Both the position numbers and the translations under genes were made by a program. From Acanthochromis polyacanthus (lineage: Eukaryota; Chordata; Actinopteri; Pomacentridae), in contig NC_067118.1 in assembly GCF_021347895.1 (NCBI RefSeq), positions 41,473,255-41,537,254 on the forward strand: a stretch of 64,000 nt of DNA. Reading direction: 5' to 3'. Positions 24,794 through 38,132 of this stretch are shown here, piece by piece. Numbering within the stretch: position 1 is the first letter of the stretch; each line of letters begins with the position of its first letter. The notes beneath the pieces were generated by a model that was not told where the DNA came from, made no database searches, and saw only the letters and a list, made by a program, of their open reading frames with translations.

Positions 24794-26531
24794 CATTTGA
24801 TTATTTTTGACAATATCTTTGTTTAACATTACCGCATTCTCGATAAAGAGTCCTTAAATTTGTTGTGACAAAGATAAGACATATCATAGTTGAAAAATGA
24901 ACCCTCCAGTGTTCTGAGGTGGACAAACTCTGGCTTTGTCACGACCACAAGCATGCGACCCCACACACCACCATCCTTGGTATGAGCAATGGTTGCTGTG
25001 GTAACCACAATAGCATCGTTAACTATATAGCTGGGATGTTGGTGGAGCTTCTTTCCACTTTTGCCTCGTCAGAAGCCTTCTCCGAAGTGCTAGCAGTCAA
25101 TCAGTTTGTCCATGGACTGTTGTTTTTTATCTTATCTTTGACAGTGCTGTGCTAGTAGCAAGTAGATCTACTGTCAGAAGCACAGACTCTGCTCAGCACT
25201 TTCTACACTTTGGACTTGACATCATTTTCTTCATGTGTCGCATTGCGAGTGATGCAGGAGACACTTGGAAATCCAGTTTGAACAGCCAGAGTGAGATGCA
25301 TCTGTAGAAATCAGATTGGAATCACATTTCAGGCCACCTCTAAATGTGGATTGGATTTATCAAAATCGCATTTCATTAAATATCATATTCTCCAGACTTC
25401 AATCTGTATATTCAAAAAAACAGAAGTCTTAACAAGGCCGATGTAGACGTGATACTGGAAGAACTGGCCAACCAAACAAACAGCTTTGGCATCTGTTGTG
25501 ATTGTTACATTAAGTTTCTGCGATTATTTAATACTGTTGGAAAATAATCAAATTTAAAATATTACATAATGCATCATTCTATTCAGCAGGCTTGAGTTTC
25601 ATCCTTATCAACAAACCGTATGAAGCTTCCCAGTTACCAGATGGTTACAGCACATGGTCTGTGTTTCATTACATACCCCCTACTGTCAACCCTAGAATAT
25701 AGTTTGATCAACCAGTTCCTGTTTTTTCCTCAATATGTGTAATATAATATATTCAGCAGTAGCAGTTGCTTATCACATCACTGTCACATTGCCAGAAGTC
25801 TGCCATGTATTTTTTATTCAATTTAAACCCATCAGGATTGTAGAAGAGGCACGACACTAGATCACCTACGCTAAATCTGTTGTGTGAGAATGGAAAGATC
25901 AGTGCTTTGGAGCAAGCCTTTAAAACCGCATGTCATTTATTAGATTTCAGCCACAGTACAGACAAGGTTCTCCAAATTGTCTGTCATTGTCCCCCCTCTG
26001 ATCAACGTATGCTAAAGATTTGCCAGCTAAGCGAAATCGCCTGAGCCGTTTCCTGCTTCTTTCTGTGCTGGCTTTGTTGTAGAGGTAAACCTGGCCTCCC
26101 AGAAAAAAAGACCCTTTAATTAGCTTGAATAATAGCCGTGCATGTGTGGACTTAATCCCTTTGGCTAGTGCTACTCCGTTAATGGTTTCCTTGTCACTCA
26201 CGGGGCACTGCATGAAAGCACGATCTGCTTTTCACTCCCAACACCTTCCTTTCATTCTGCGCCGTCCCTCTTATCCTCACCCGCCACTCCATACCCAAGC
26301 ATCCTTCCTCCTGCTGACCACAACAGGTCTCCCCCCCCCAAGCCCTTGTCTTTTGATTGAGCTCCTGAATTATGATGGATCTGCCCCTCGTCTGCGTTGG
26401 GAGACTCTTGCTCTGCTCACGAACAAGTGAACAGATCACTCACTTGCTTTGCTCTGTTAACTATAATACAGCGTGCTGCCACCAAACAGACTCAAAAATT
26501 CCCAAAAAGCTGTTATTAATAAAATGTTTTA
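24794..26531. other. Unique noncoding DNA
   Basis: No gene recognised. A run of 8 C lies near 26332-26339 in a pyrimidine-rich tract (26240-26350). Confidence 0.5.
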
Positions 26532-26539
26532 CACTGCAT

Positions 26540-26966
26540 TAGGACTGGACCTGAATATCTGAATATTCGTTCACTACGCCGGTATCTGGATATTAATTTT
26601 GGTATCCGAATATTCGTCTGAGCGGATCTCTTCCCTTCGTCTTCGGCCCACTTCGGCTCATCCCGCCGTGTTCGGCTCATCTCGGCTCATCCATTCGTGT
26701 TTCTTACCACCACCCGAATGGCCGGGTGGCTGCCCACTCTGACGTCATGCTTCACTTCGTTGCATAAACACAAGACAAGATGCTGAAGACCTCCGCTGTT
26801 GGGAATTCTTCAGTTTAACTGAAGACAAAACGAAGGCAAAATTTGGACCCGGGAGACCAGACGAACGGATCCGAATATTCGGGCCGTCACCCCGTCGGAC
26901 GTTACATTTGGCTTTAATATTGCCCGAATATCCGGAGGCAAGAAGCCACGATTCGGGCCAGCCCTA
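26540..26966 (+). mobile_element. hAT MITE family G, copy 2
   Basis: The ends are TAGGACTGG (one change) and CCAGCCCTA, with duplication CACTGCAT/CACTGCAG (7 of 8) at 26532-26539 and 26967-26974. The internal TGATCA hairpin segment has been deleted. The CRE TGACGTCA is at 26740-26747 and the leader ATG at 26780. The leader MLKTSAV is then frameshifted because one T of the TTTGG seen in the other copies is missing, so the BED-like frame is broken. The CTTCAGTTTAACTGAAG palindrome is at 26808-26824. Confidence 0.85.
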
Positions 26967-26974
26967 CACTGCAG

Positions 26975-28489
26975 TGTTAAAAGCAGTTTGGGCTGAAACA
27001 TTGTGTCTTCATGTCAAATGATGTTGTAGCAACAGTGATAATCTGGTTCTGTTACAGATGCAGTTGGGAATGGAACCTTTATCTTTTCTGATTTTTATTC
27101 TAACAACTGACATTTAACATCCACTTTCTATTCTCACGCTTCTTCTCTGAACACTAAATGAAATTCGTCAAATGTCACTGGATTGGTCACAAGATGTGCT
27201 CATTGTACTCTCTGCTCTTTAGTCCATATTCTGACCCACTGACAGCAGTGCAGCGCTGAGACCTTATAGAAAAGCGCTTCACATCCAAAGAGTCCTAAGA
27301 TGTAAATCAATAAGAGATGGAGCAAGGCAATACGTTTTCATTGTCGAGGCTCTTTGGGAACTGCCAGTGCGTGACCTGTTCCAGAAGGAGATGGAGCATA
27401 GCTCACCAACACCTAACCAGGAGCAATATTGAGCCAGATTGTCCTTCCTACTTTTTCTGTCTTTCTCTGTGTGGGTCTGTCTTTGAGTGTATTTTTTTTC
27501 CTCTGCGTCTGAATGCCAAGAGGCAAACAGGCACAGGTTTAACATTAAAAGACAATAAATAGCCATGAATGTCTATAGGTGAAAGTCGCTCTCCCCTGCA
27601 GTTCTAGGGGCCCAGTATAAATCTTTTAAATTATAAATCAATAAATAGTTAATACAATAATAGGAATCTTTATAAATATTTCAGTAAGAGGATAGAGACA
27701 GAGTGGATGTCGAAGCAAAGAGTCAGAGGAGCTGTGTGTGCTACTGAGTGCACAAAGTAACCCTTCTGATTGTACATACAGAAGTGAATGCACAAGAAGG
27801 CAGAAGTACGCCCACATACTGTGCAGTCAAACAACTGTCAAAAATGACGGCCTATGGCTAACTTTAAAGTCTGTCAGTCAGTAAAAAACATGTTCTGAGC
27901 TTGTCATCTAAACGGAAAACTGTGAAACACCCAGCCAAATGTGTTTTATTAAAAGACATTGACCTGTATATACATTAAGTTTCAAGATCATTTAAAAAGA
28001 AGCAGTGGGCTTTGGTCTGAAATGCCGGAGGAGTGTCTGCTTAAGGTGCAAATTGACTATTACTGTACTAACAACAACTTATAACCATACTAACAGACAG
28101 ACCTGTGTTTGTTAAACAGCAGCAGACCGGTTCACAAATGCACACTGTACAGATTTTTTGTTTTGGTCACATGATGGCTGTGGACCGTGTTACCCAGTGG
28201 TGGGCATTTACTCCTGATAATGGCACCAGATGATGTTGGTGGGGATTCTCAGCTCACCGTTAATGTGGGTCTTTCCAAAATCAACACACCTCTTCTTCGT
28301 CTCAGAATTTTTGGGAAGTTTATATAAAGTATTTTACAAATCTTGGCATCTAGGTAAGATGCTGCTGGAGCAAGCTAGCATACTGTGGGCTTGAGTAGTT
28401 GCAGTGACTTGTGATCAAGCAGGAGAACCATTGATGCTGATATCCTCTAGTTTTTACAGACTTATAGTGTTAGTGGTCGTGAAATGTAT
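26975..28489. other. Unique noncoding DNA
   Basis: No gene recognised. 27600-27680 is very AT-rich. Confidence 0.5.
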
Positions 28490-28497
28490 GCTTCCAG

Positions 28498-29114
28498 TAG
28501 GGCTGGACCCGAATATCCGAATATTCGTTCGCTACGGCGGTATCCGGATATTAATTTTGGTATCCGAATATTTGCCCGCCCCTTGGTCGGACGTTACCGG
28601 GCGGAACGAATATTCGGCGTTACTGTCTTCCCTCCACCTTCGCCCACATCGGCTCATATCGGCTCATCCCGTCGTGTGATCACGTAAACATATACACATA
28701 TGTCTATGTGATCACCCCCTCCTCCCCCCCAGATGAAAATAGGAATATTCGGAGCTCGTCTCTTCCCTTCGCCTTCGGCCCACTTCAGCTCATCTTGGCT
28801 CATCTCGGCTCATCCATTTGTGTTTCTTACCACCACCTGAATGGCCGGGTGGCTGCCGACTCTGACGTCATGCTTCACTTCGTTGCATAAACACAAGACA
28901 AGATGCTGAAGACCTCCGCTGTTTGGGAATTCTTCAGTTTAACTGAAGACAAAACGAAGGTAGTGTGAAAAATTTGCGTTCAGGAGACCAGACGAACGGA
29001 TCCGAATATTCGGGCCGTCTCTGCCACCCCCCCACCAAGACGAATATTCGGATATTCGTCTTTAATAGGGCCCGAATATCCAGAGACCAGAAACCACTAT
29101 TCGGGCCAGCCCTA
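28498..29114 (+). mobile_element. hAT MITE family G, copy 3 (longest)
   Basis: 617 bp, ends TAGGGCTGG and CCAGCCCTA, duplication GCTTCCAG/ACTTCCAG (7 of 8) at 28490-28497 and 29115-29122. The hairpin is at 28677-28714, the CRE at 28863-28870 and the leader ATG at 28903, encoding MLKTSAVWEFFSLTEDKTK before a stop shortly after. The right third carries GAATATTCGGATATTCG, a tandem pair of the motif found near the left end. This copy is the best template for the family's layout. Confidence 0.87.
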
Positions 29115-29122
29115 ACTTCCAG

Positions 29123-32100
29123 TGTGACATTCAGCTGTAATATCTGGCCAGCCCCAAGACATCCTGAACGTATATCAGAAGCGGTTTCATGTTTTAACTC
29201 CTCAGTTTAGTACTACATTGTTCATGTTTTCAGAATTTACTTTCGGACATTTATAATGTCTTTGGAAACAATTTTCTTCCCTCTTGGATTTCCTTCACAA
29301 GGGCTTGAATTGATTACATTATTTTTAGCGTTTGCAAATACTGTAAATCTCAAATCACAAGCAATCAACTTTGGAGTTACGCTGCTTTTTATAAACGCAG
29401 CATGACAGGCTTTGGCATTCGTGCGACCAGAATATAAACAACAGCCATGTTTTAGCTGCACGCAGGGTGCTAACATGAACCAAATGCATCCACATACAGA
29501 ATGTGTTTTAACACCATAACTGCGCAAAAGGAAAACACAGCAAATATCTTTTCAAAACACACTTGCGTACATTTTTTTTCCTCCCCTCTGCCTGTTTATC
29601 CTGCCATCCTTCTATCTCTCTGACAGCCCTAACATTGTTCCCCCTCTCCGTCGGGAGTTAATTTGCCGGAACATTCCCGCTGCACACTGTGATCACCTAG
29701 TGAATACCCCCATAATTCTCTCTGCCTATGCCTCTCCCTCTCATCCAGCCACTGAAATGACACCGAGGGGTTGACAGTTCAATTTACCCATAACGGATGG
29801 TAGCTATCACGGCAGCACCCGTGCGCCAGCCCTTTCCTGTTGACTTTTATTTTTACCTACCCAGAGAGGGATGCTGCTGGAGCGCGTCCCGCCATTCACC
29901 TCCTCGACTCCAGCGGCGCCTCCTCTCCTCATCATCACTGCTGGTCCTCTGGGGAGAGATGCTGCCACTTGTTTATGTGACCCTGTCAGTATCCCTCCCC
30001 CCCCTTCCTCTGCACATACACATTATTCTCCCCCGCGTACTTATCAAGCAAATTATCCCTCCACTGCCACCCCCTCCTCTTCTCATCTAACTGTTCTCTT
30101 CATAACATAATGGAGGAGTTATTGATCTATATCTATGCTCATGATGCCTCTCAGCTTGTTGTTGTTGCCCCCTCATCATGCCATTGATGTACTCCCCCCT
30201 CCTCCTCTCTTCTTCTAAATGATTTTCTCCTTCATCTTGCCTCTTTTTCCATTATCCAGTTCCGCTTTACATAAATCCGCCAGGTCATTAGATCCATCAA
30301 AAGCTAATGAACGTCATCCATTTCCTCTGCTCCTGTCTCCTTTTTTCCCCTCAGTTTTGGCTCGCTTTCTCTGGCCTTTACTTGCACATGTACGGCTTTG
30401 AACAGATGCAGTTTTGTGATCACCCCGGTGAAGACAAGGCGTTCTCATTTGCCCACACTAAGGCCCCTGATGAGACAAACAGATGACCAGCAGTTGATAA
30501 TTTTACAGTACAACTGCCCAGTAACCGTTGCGCAATAGATCTACTTCATGCATGATTTGGAGTGCGAGAGCTGGGGGTCTGAATTCTTTGTTACTCCAGG
30601 TTTTGTTTCGTTTAATAAATCTTTCTAAAAGCACGTTATCATGCATTATTAAGTCCAGAATGATGGGCAAAAATGTTCTCTATTTAGAATTAAATCTGCA
30701 ACATAAAGTGCATAATTCCCCCTGGTATGCCAGAAACATGCACACATATTCATGCACGTGCACTCCTCTGCTCTCTTTCTGTCCCAAGGAGACATCCTGA
30801 CATAGCCGTCAGCCGTGGTGTCTATTTGCGTCATTCATTACCCTCCTGTCTCCTTCGCTGATAATGAGCTGCACATCTAGTAAAACAATTATAGATAGGG
30901 GACAAATTCACTCATACACCTCTGCCCCTTCCCCCTCATCATCTGTCTTTTCATTCTCTCTAATAGCCATTAACCAGCGCTCCCATCCTGAGAGTGTAGC
31001 TGACAGATAAATGATGAGACAGAGACCCGTGTCGCTTATTTGTAATGTTAACCAGACAGTCTGGTGGCTGCCCATCCCCTCAGTGCTTGTAAAATGAGCT
31101 CGTCCGTCCCTTTGGTGATACATGAATGTCATAATGGGGAATATACTGCCGCTGTGTTGTCATTGAGCAAAGGTCAAGGCCTAGTGGAGTACTAAGTAGG
31201 AATTGTGCAATATTTTGAGTTTGTAGTCGGTCTCTCCACATTGTCTTCTTCTATATTTGATGTGTGCTGCCAAATCAGGTTGAATTTGTGGCCAACACCC
31301 AAAGTCTCAGCTCTTCTGTTTATGACAGGCAGATCCCAAACCCGAAAGAGTTCAAAATCCAATAGATGTTGATGTATAATCGAAGACAATGCCTCTCTGC
31401 CTCCGAATGTCCAATTTAACTGCTGGCACTGAGCCGATATAAAGGTGAGCACACACAGGGGTACACAGGCTTCCTCTCTGCAATTTGATCTAATCAGAGT
31501 CTGATTCAGATTCTGTCAGGACACCATGTGAGAAAGCAGCTCTGAGCAGCTTGCCAATCAGCCAACTAGCAGCAAGAGGGGCCATCCAGCGCTTCTGGTG
31601 GGGGCCCATGGTTTCTCTAATCACTGAAACAGAATGGGAACTTTTTGGCATAACAAGGCCCTTTTCTTCTACCTGCAGGGTGGTCTTGACACTTTTAAAC
31701 CCTACCTCTGTCAAGAGATTCAGGAAATAGCATTGTTGTACGATGCAGGGGATGTTCTTGGCAGATCAGACACTGAATTTGGTAAAAGAACAAAAAATAG
31801 CTAAAAATATCCTGAGATGACTCTTTGCTCATGCAGTCAATACTATTGAAAGTTGTAAGTTAAATACTGTATGAACGCGTGATGACATCGTTGTATTCTT
31901 GCTCAAATATGTGCCGTTTTTGCTCTAAAATGGTCAGATATACCGTGATGTCTTTGTGGATTACGTGAAGCGATACAAAAACAACACAGCTTGTGAAGTT
32001 TCTTTCTAAATACTTTGGGAAACTAAGTTAAGGGATTTTTAATCATTTAATGAGTTATGTCTTCATTAAGGGATTAAATAGTAAAATTAAATAATTCAGT

Positions 32101-33363
32101 TTTGAAACTTTAAAGAACCGACTGACTAATGTGTGTGTCTGCTGTGCAGGGAGAATAGATCACTGTGACTGAGTGCCCTAATTTCAGAGATTTCATCATT
32201 GTCCTCAATTTAAGAAACACTTTCCAGAAATCCTGAAAGCAATCGCATCCGTAGAAATTATATTATTCTTTTAATTAATGCAAGTATGTATAATTAAGCG
32301 ATACAACTCGTGGCAAATATATTCACCAACTAGAGCAAGCTTTTTTAAAAATATACAGTATCCAGTGGGCTTTGGAAAAGATGCAATACTTAAAAAAAGA
32401 GTGCTGGTTGTGATGTCCTGTAGTGTGTTTTAGTGGTCAGCTACAATCCAGGATAGCTAAAATGACTGCTTGGAATTGTGGCGTTTTTACCATGTCTACC
32501 TCTTACTCAATTTTAGATATAAACAAATATATTATAAATGTTATTTGAAGGCATTTGCACATTTTACAATATCAGTATTTGATCTGTAAACGTGTATGCA
32601 TGCTGGATTTGTGTGTGTTTGTGTGTTACATGAGGTTATTGTCAGCCTGAGAGGGGAAGAAGTCCCCACTCAGCACCTAGCAAACCTTAAACTGCAGTCA
32701 TAGCACTGTAATGTAATGGGAGGGAGAGAGAGAGCTGGAAAAAGTGAATTTTCAGCAGATTTTATGAAAAACATTCCCTCTTCTGCTTCCTCTGTCAGCT
32801 CTGTTTAAACATCACGGGCTGCCTATCCTGACCAGCAGGCCATTTGAATCTTTAAGCAGAAGAAGAAGATGAAATGCATCCCCAACAAAGCCGTGGTTAA
32901 TGTTTAAAGAGAAAATAATGGAAATAGAATGTCAGGATCACACCAGAGAGAATCAAAAATGTACTTTATTACAGGGGAATGTGACTAAATAATATATTAG
33001 ATGTGCATGTTTTACATCCTTGTGAATACTGAAGCGGCGCTGAATGGGTGGAATGTATACTGGGTGGTGACAAGCCATGGGCAAGTAAACAAACAAGCAA
33101 ATGAGATGTTTTTAATGGATGGTGGAGAATGCAAGACTACAGGCAAATGGTTTTCTAGACTAAAAGGCCGTGACAGTTTTGCTTGCTTGTATTTTTAGCG
33201 ATGATGTTCCAGTAATGCGTTTCTGAAACCTGCTTTTCAGAGCTTGCACAGGTAGGCTTAAACATCTGAGCACTGCATGAGAAATTCATGTGTTTTGTAC
33301 GTTTTCAAGGCCTAGTGCATATTTTGCCTCATGACAAGAAAGAAATTCCTTGAAATAATTTAG
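29123..33363. other. Unique noncoding DNA
   Basis: No convincing exon. 29570-30360 is pyrimidine-rich with many CTCC and TTCC words. 30830-31130 is less degenerate and could be a conserved noncoding tract. Short ATG frames here match nothing I know. Confidence 0.45.
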
Positions 33364-33371
33364 GTTTTAAG

Positions 33372-33976
33372 TAGGGCTGGACCCGAATATCCCAAACATC
33401 CGAATATTCGATCGCTACGGCGGTATCCGGATATTAATTTTGGTGTCCGAATATTCGGATCCGGTAACGTCCCCTCCCCCCGGTCGGATGTTACCGGGCG
33501 GAAAGAATACGCGGCATTACTCCGCCTTCGGCCCACATCAGCTCGTATCGGCTCATCCCATCTTGTGATCGCATAAACATATACACATATGTCTATGTGA
33601 TTACCCCCTCCTCCCCCCTTCCCTTCGTCTTCGGCCCACTTCGGCTCATTCCGTCGTGTTCGACTCATCTCGGCTCATCCACCCGAATGGCCGGGTTGCT
33701 GCAGACTCTGACGTCACGCTTCACTTCATTGCATAAACACAAGACAAGATGCTGAAGACCTCCGCTGTCTGGGAATTCTTCAGTTTAACTGAAGACAAAA
33801 CGAAGGCAAAATGTGGACCTGGGAGACCAGACGAATGGATCCGAATATTCGGCCGTCTCCGCCACAAGCCCCGCCCCCACCGTCAGACGTTACGGGGCCG
33901 AACGAATATTCGGATATTCGTCTTCAATAGGGCTCGAATATTCGGAGGCCAGAAACCACTATTCGGGCCAGCCCTG
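33372..33976 (+). mobile_element. hAT MITE family G, copy 4, with first BED cysteine
   Basis: 605 bp with a perfect duplication GTTTTAAG (33364-33371 and 33977-33984). The right end is CCAGCCCTG (last base changed). The hairpin is at 33566-33603 and the CRE at 33709-33716. The ATG at 33749 encodes MLKTSAVWEFFSLTEDKTKA followed by KC. This Cys fits the first zinc ligand of a BED finger; other copies have Phe or have lost the position. The frame stays open for 140 codons to 34171, crossing the right end of the element into flanking DNA, so the distal part is chance readthrough. Confidence 0.87.
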
Positions 33977-33984
33977 GTTTTAAG

Positions 33985-35676
33985 TTTGTCAGTCTATATA
34001 CTATGGAAGTTTATTTCAATCTATCCGTCACCGTTGGGCTCATTTTCTCCCATGGTGTTGTGGCCATTCCTACCCAGCCTAAACCGAACATTAACAAACA
34101 TGCCCACAAAGTATTCAGCGGCACTGTCTGTGAAGTGTGTTCAGGAAGGTCAAGCACTCTGGCTGCCCTGAGGACAGCACTAAAGTCATTGAAGCTTATT
34201 TTAGTGCATGGACACCCTGATACTCATACACGTCTTAAGTATGACCTGTGGCAATGAAACCAAGTGCACGCCTGTGGTCTCTGCTCGCTCACTTGGTGTC
34301 CTTGGCTTTATGTTTGGCCAAAGTATCACGGTATTTAAATGCATTTGGCGCTGAACAGCCGTGGCTCACTGTCTTAAAGTTCAAATTTAATTAGGGCCGC
34401 CTGTCAAATGCCAAAAATGCAGGGGAGCTGTGGCTAAAATCTGTATATTAATGACATTTGGCGGTAAACATGCATTTTTGAAAGAACCAGGCTTATCAGA
34501 AATGCAAGAAGTGCAGAAACAGCACTGCAGATTTAGATCAGCTCTGCCTGAAGTTAAAACCAGTGACACTAGGGGGAGCAAGTCTATTACAAGTATCAGC
34601 CACAGAAGACAGTTTTGTGAATTTGTGCTGGTTACTGTGGTGGATTCATTTGAGCCTCATTTATTTATCATGTGTTTCATCATCATTTCACTACCAAAAC
34701 ACACCGATGATTATTTTTCTAAACTGTAAGAGACACGGGCACAGCAGACACACAGCTATTATTTTATTAGCAGTAAGCTCCATCCAGGCTTCAGTCGACA
34801 CAGCTGCAGTCACAGTGTCTTTAAAAGTCGGAGCAAAACTGCAGGATGTTAAATGCTGACCGAGGGAGAAAACAGACGTTAGCTTTGGCTGTGAGCGTTT
34901 AACTCTCACCACTCAGGGCTAAAAATAATCCGCGCTGTCCAAGAACATGGAAAGAAAGGGAGGTGCAAGAAAACCGAGGCAACTACAAAATGGTGTCATT
35001 AGTTTTTATAGTTTGCTAAGGAAACACTAATAAGCCGTAGCTGGTAAACCATACCTGTAATTAGACGAGAGTTGAGGCAGGGCATGCTATTTATTTGTCA
35101 GCTATGTAATGCCAGCTTGTGGCTTGGGTTCCCACACCTTCACCGGGACAGCTAGGGTTGCTTTTGGTGAGGCTTTTTTATGCCTAAGCCGGGATGAGAT
35201 ACCTTCCTGCCTGCTGGTGGTTTTAACCTGCCCGGGACACCACACAGCTGATAGAATTCACTTCTTATACAATAACTAGTGATAGCATTTCAAGATTACC
35301 AATTCTGAATTCACTGTTTACCGTCTGCTGTTTTGTTTGATAAACAATCCACCGTATTTTACAGCTGCCAAGATGACCTTTGCGTGACTCACCAAGCTTT
35401 ACGTGATGACACAAAATGATGATTGCAAATGAGTGGTTCATATTGGTTTTTGAAATTACATGGTAGCAACTGCAGCTACAACTCAGATTTCCTGCACATA
35501 CACTGAGTAACTTAATTATATAAAATGTTTTTGGGAAACCTGCTAAGTGGAGTGAATAAGAAAGGATTTCTTCCAATCTGTATCTCAGCAGCATGTGGTA
35601 GTGATTAGACAGCGACGTGAAGGTGAGCCTCAGGTGGACGGCTTCTTATATCTTTTATCTCTCACGTCATTATCAA
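33985..35676. other. Unique noncoding DNA
   Basis: No gene recognised apart from a CTCF-like motif at 34567. 34375-34590 is balanced in composition and could be conserved; this cannot be judged from one sequence. Confidence 0.45.
34567..34580 (+). promoter_or_regulatory. CTCF-like motif
   Basis: CACTAGGGGGAGCA resembles the CTCF core CCASYAGRKGGCRS, read on the + strand. The weak position is A for C after GGGGG. Binding is inferred only. Confidence 0.3.
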
Positions 35677-36215
35677 CCCCTTAAACTTCAGTGTACCGCC
35701 GGCGGTACACCTACTAATTTGCATAGGAATTTCAAGAATGTCCGACGGCTGCAAACGCGATTATACAAACATTATACGCCGATGGAAAGCTTAGATTCTC
35801 ATGAATCCGCCGGTATAAACCACTTTCAGATGCGATTACCACAGCGGGTGAGAAAAACACATTTGTCCGACAAAAACGAATATTCATCCATCCGTTCTCT
35901 ATACACGGCTTCAACGCACACAGTGCGACTCACATTTCCGGGTTCATTATTACACACAGATGAAAATATTCCACAAAAAACGGCCATAATCCAACCTTTT
36001 ACATCCAGACGACACAAGCCAGTAAACTATTTTGTCCAAAACATGTCCTGAAGTCGGTATAAAATCCACGAATCGGTCGTTTTCAAAGAAATGCACCTCG
36101 TGATGCGCGTCCAATATTCCCTGTATTTTTCATCATTTTTTAAATTTAAAAATAGAATATTAGCGATTTTTTTTTTTGTACTGAAAGTGGCTGGAATTGA
36201 CTGCAGCTTAAAGGG
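35677..36215 (+). mobile_element. piggyBac-like MITE, copy B (best preserved)
   Basis: 539 bp. The right end CTGCAGCTTAAAGGG is followed by TTAA (36216-36219); the left end CCCCTTAAACTTCAG is preceded by TCAA, one change from TTAA. The inverted ends and TTAA target fit piggyBac. A perfect 16-bp palindrome, GTACCGCCGGCGGTAC, lies at 35693-35708, 16 nt inside the left end. The interior is very similar to copy A, including the poly-T before the right end. No transposase is present. Confidence 0.78.
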
Positions 36216-36219
36216 TTAA

Positions 36220-37876
36220 CACTCGGTAGCCCCTCAGACATCCCCTCGAGCCCCATTCTGCAAATTTGCTTCAAGTTATGACATCGAGAATGCCGGGATG
36301 CACACTGTGGATCGCTTCACCTGTGGCATTTTATCAAATCCATCTAATTGATCAGCATCCAAAGCAGGGATATGTTGCAGAGCCAGACATGTTTTCGTCA
36401 GATGCCCTGGCACTGTTTCTCCCTCCCTCTGCTTCCCTCTTCTTCCTTCCTCTATTTAGATCATCAGCACCTTAACCCAAGCATGAACTGTTCTTAACAA
36501 AAACTTTCAGGAACTATCCGAGGGTTATAACCTTCTGTGAGCTAATAGTGCGTCTCGTCCATCTATTGTTATTTTACTGTTGCTTCCCTCCAGGTCTCTT
36601 TATCTGCCCCTCTTTGTCCCTCGCTTTGGTTGAACATTTATTTGCAGTGACTGATCAAGTTCAACGGAGCGTTTAGAGGACGTGTCGTGAGCTCAAACGG
36701 AAGTCAGTACCAGCGGCATTTCAAAGCAACAGGCTACCTATTCCGCCCCGGGGTGACAGTACCTTCAGGGAATGCTGTTTTCCTGGCTCCAATAGTTATG
36801 CCATCAGCCAGTCAGTGTTTTTTTTTCACTTCAACTTCCCCCTCAGATCTTTCACCGATCAGGAAGATAAGCCTGCAGCAAGATCTGGTTAAGAGCTAGT
36901 GTCTTGCACGCATGCTTGGTTTCTGTTCTGCCATTTCATCTCATTATTCTCTGCTTCCTGTTGTTTTAATGCTAAACTTTGGAAATTCACTTGCACATCT
37001 TTGTCTTTGATCGTGTTCCACAAAACCAGTCCAAAAAAGAAAAAAAAAAAAAAAAATCACAGTTCTAGGGAATAGTATGAGGCCCGTTTTAAACATCAAG
37101 ATTTGGTGCTCATCTTTTTTGAATAAAGACACACGGCAGCTCATTTACGGAGAAAAACTCCCCCTCATAATTCTCTGAGGCCAAACACTAGTCCCAAACG
37201 AACGCCGACAGATGACATATCTCCCTCCAAGTTAGGTTTATGTTAATGGGAGACCCTCGCAGGTGGAGGTCTCCTCTTACACAAACACCAGCCGGTGATT
37301 GCCTCCACTTAGGACCAGTAAAAGTAATAAATGATGACCGATCAGGTCACACTGTAAATTCTGTCCAGTCAGTCTGATGGATGGCCAGGTCTAGGTGTGG
37401 TCTGAGCCAGGTCTGGTAGGTTTAACAAGTCCTTGGTTTCCTCCCTCGAGCTTGTGTCTGTCTGAAAATCATTCCAGCGGGAAGTCACAGTGGAACATTT
37501 TTTCCTTGGAGAAGAATCACAGTTTTTATGATACATCATCCATTTTCCCTGACTCAATCTTCCTCATCCTGTGCTCCCTACTGTAATGTAAATATAGTTT
37601 GCTGAGCTGTGGTCTCTCTGGTTTTTCCCAGATAGGATGGCTGAGCTAAGTCAACAAGAGTATTAGTGGAGCCTCAGATTATGCTTAGTTAGAAAATTTA
37701 ACACTTCTGCCACTTCTCAGTCAATTTCATGTTTGGTTTAAATCAAGTTCAGCCAGTACAGACCTGTATTAAAACGACTTTGACCGTTTACCCTGATGAG
37801 CATCTCAGTCAGTTTAATGAGAACTGCAACCAAAACAAATTCTTTCCTTTCAAATGATAGCTTTTATAGTAAATAT
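36220..37876. other. Unique noncoding DNA
   Basis: No gene recognised. A poly-A run lies near 37037-37056. Confidence 0.5.
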
Positions 37877-38132
37877 TAGGGCTGGACCCGAATATCCCAA
37901 ATATCCAAATATTCGTTCGCTACAGCGGTATCCAGATATGAATTTTGGTATCCGAATATTCTTCAGTTTAACTGAAGACAAAACGAAGGCAAAATTTGCA
38001 CCCGGGAGACCAGACGAACGGATACGAATATTCGGGCTGTCTCCGCCACAAGCCCCCGCTGCCCTCCCCCCCGTCGGATGTTACGGTGGGGAACGAATAT
38101 TCGGATATTCATCTTTAATAGGGCCCACTATT
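37877..38132 (+). mobile_element. hAT MITE family G, copy 5, internally and right-end deleted
   Basis: Starts TAGGGCTGGACCCGAATA at 37877. An internal deletion joins the left GAATATTC directly to the CTTCAGTTTAACTGAAG palindrome (37961-37977), which removes the hairpin, the CRE and the start codon. The BED-like frame fragment FFSLTEDKTKAKF remains. The right part runs to GGGCCCACTATT, where a second deletion removes most of the end, including CCAGCCCTA. No target duplication can be read. Confidence 0.8.
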
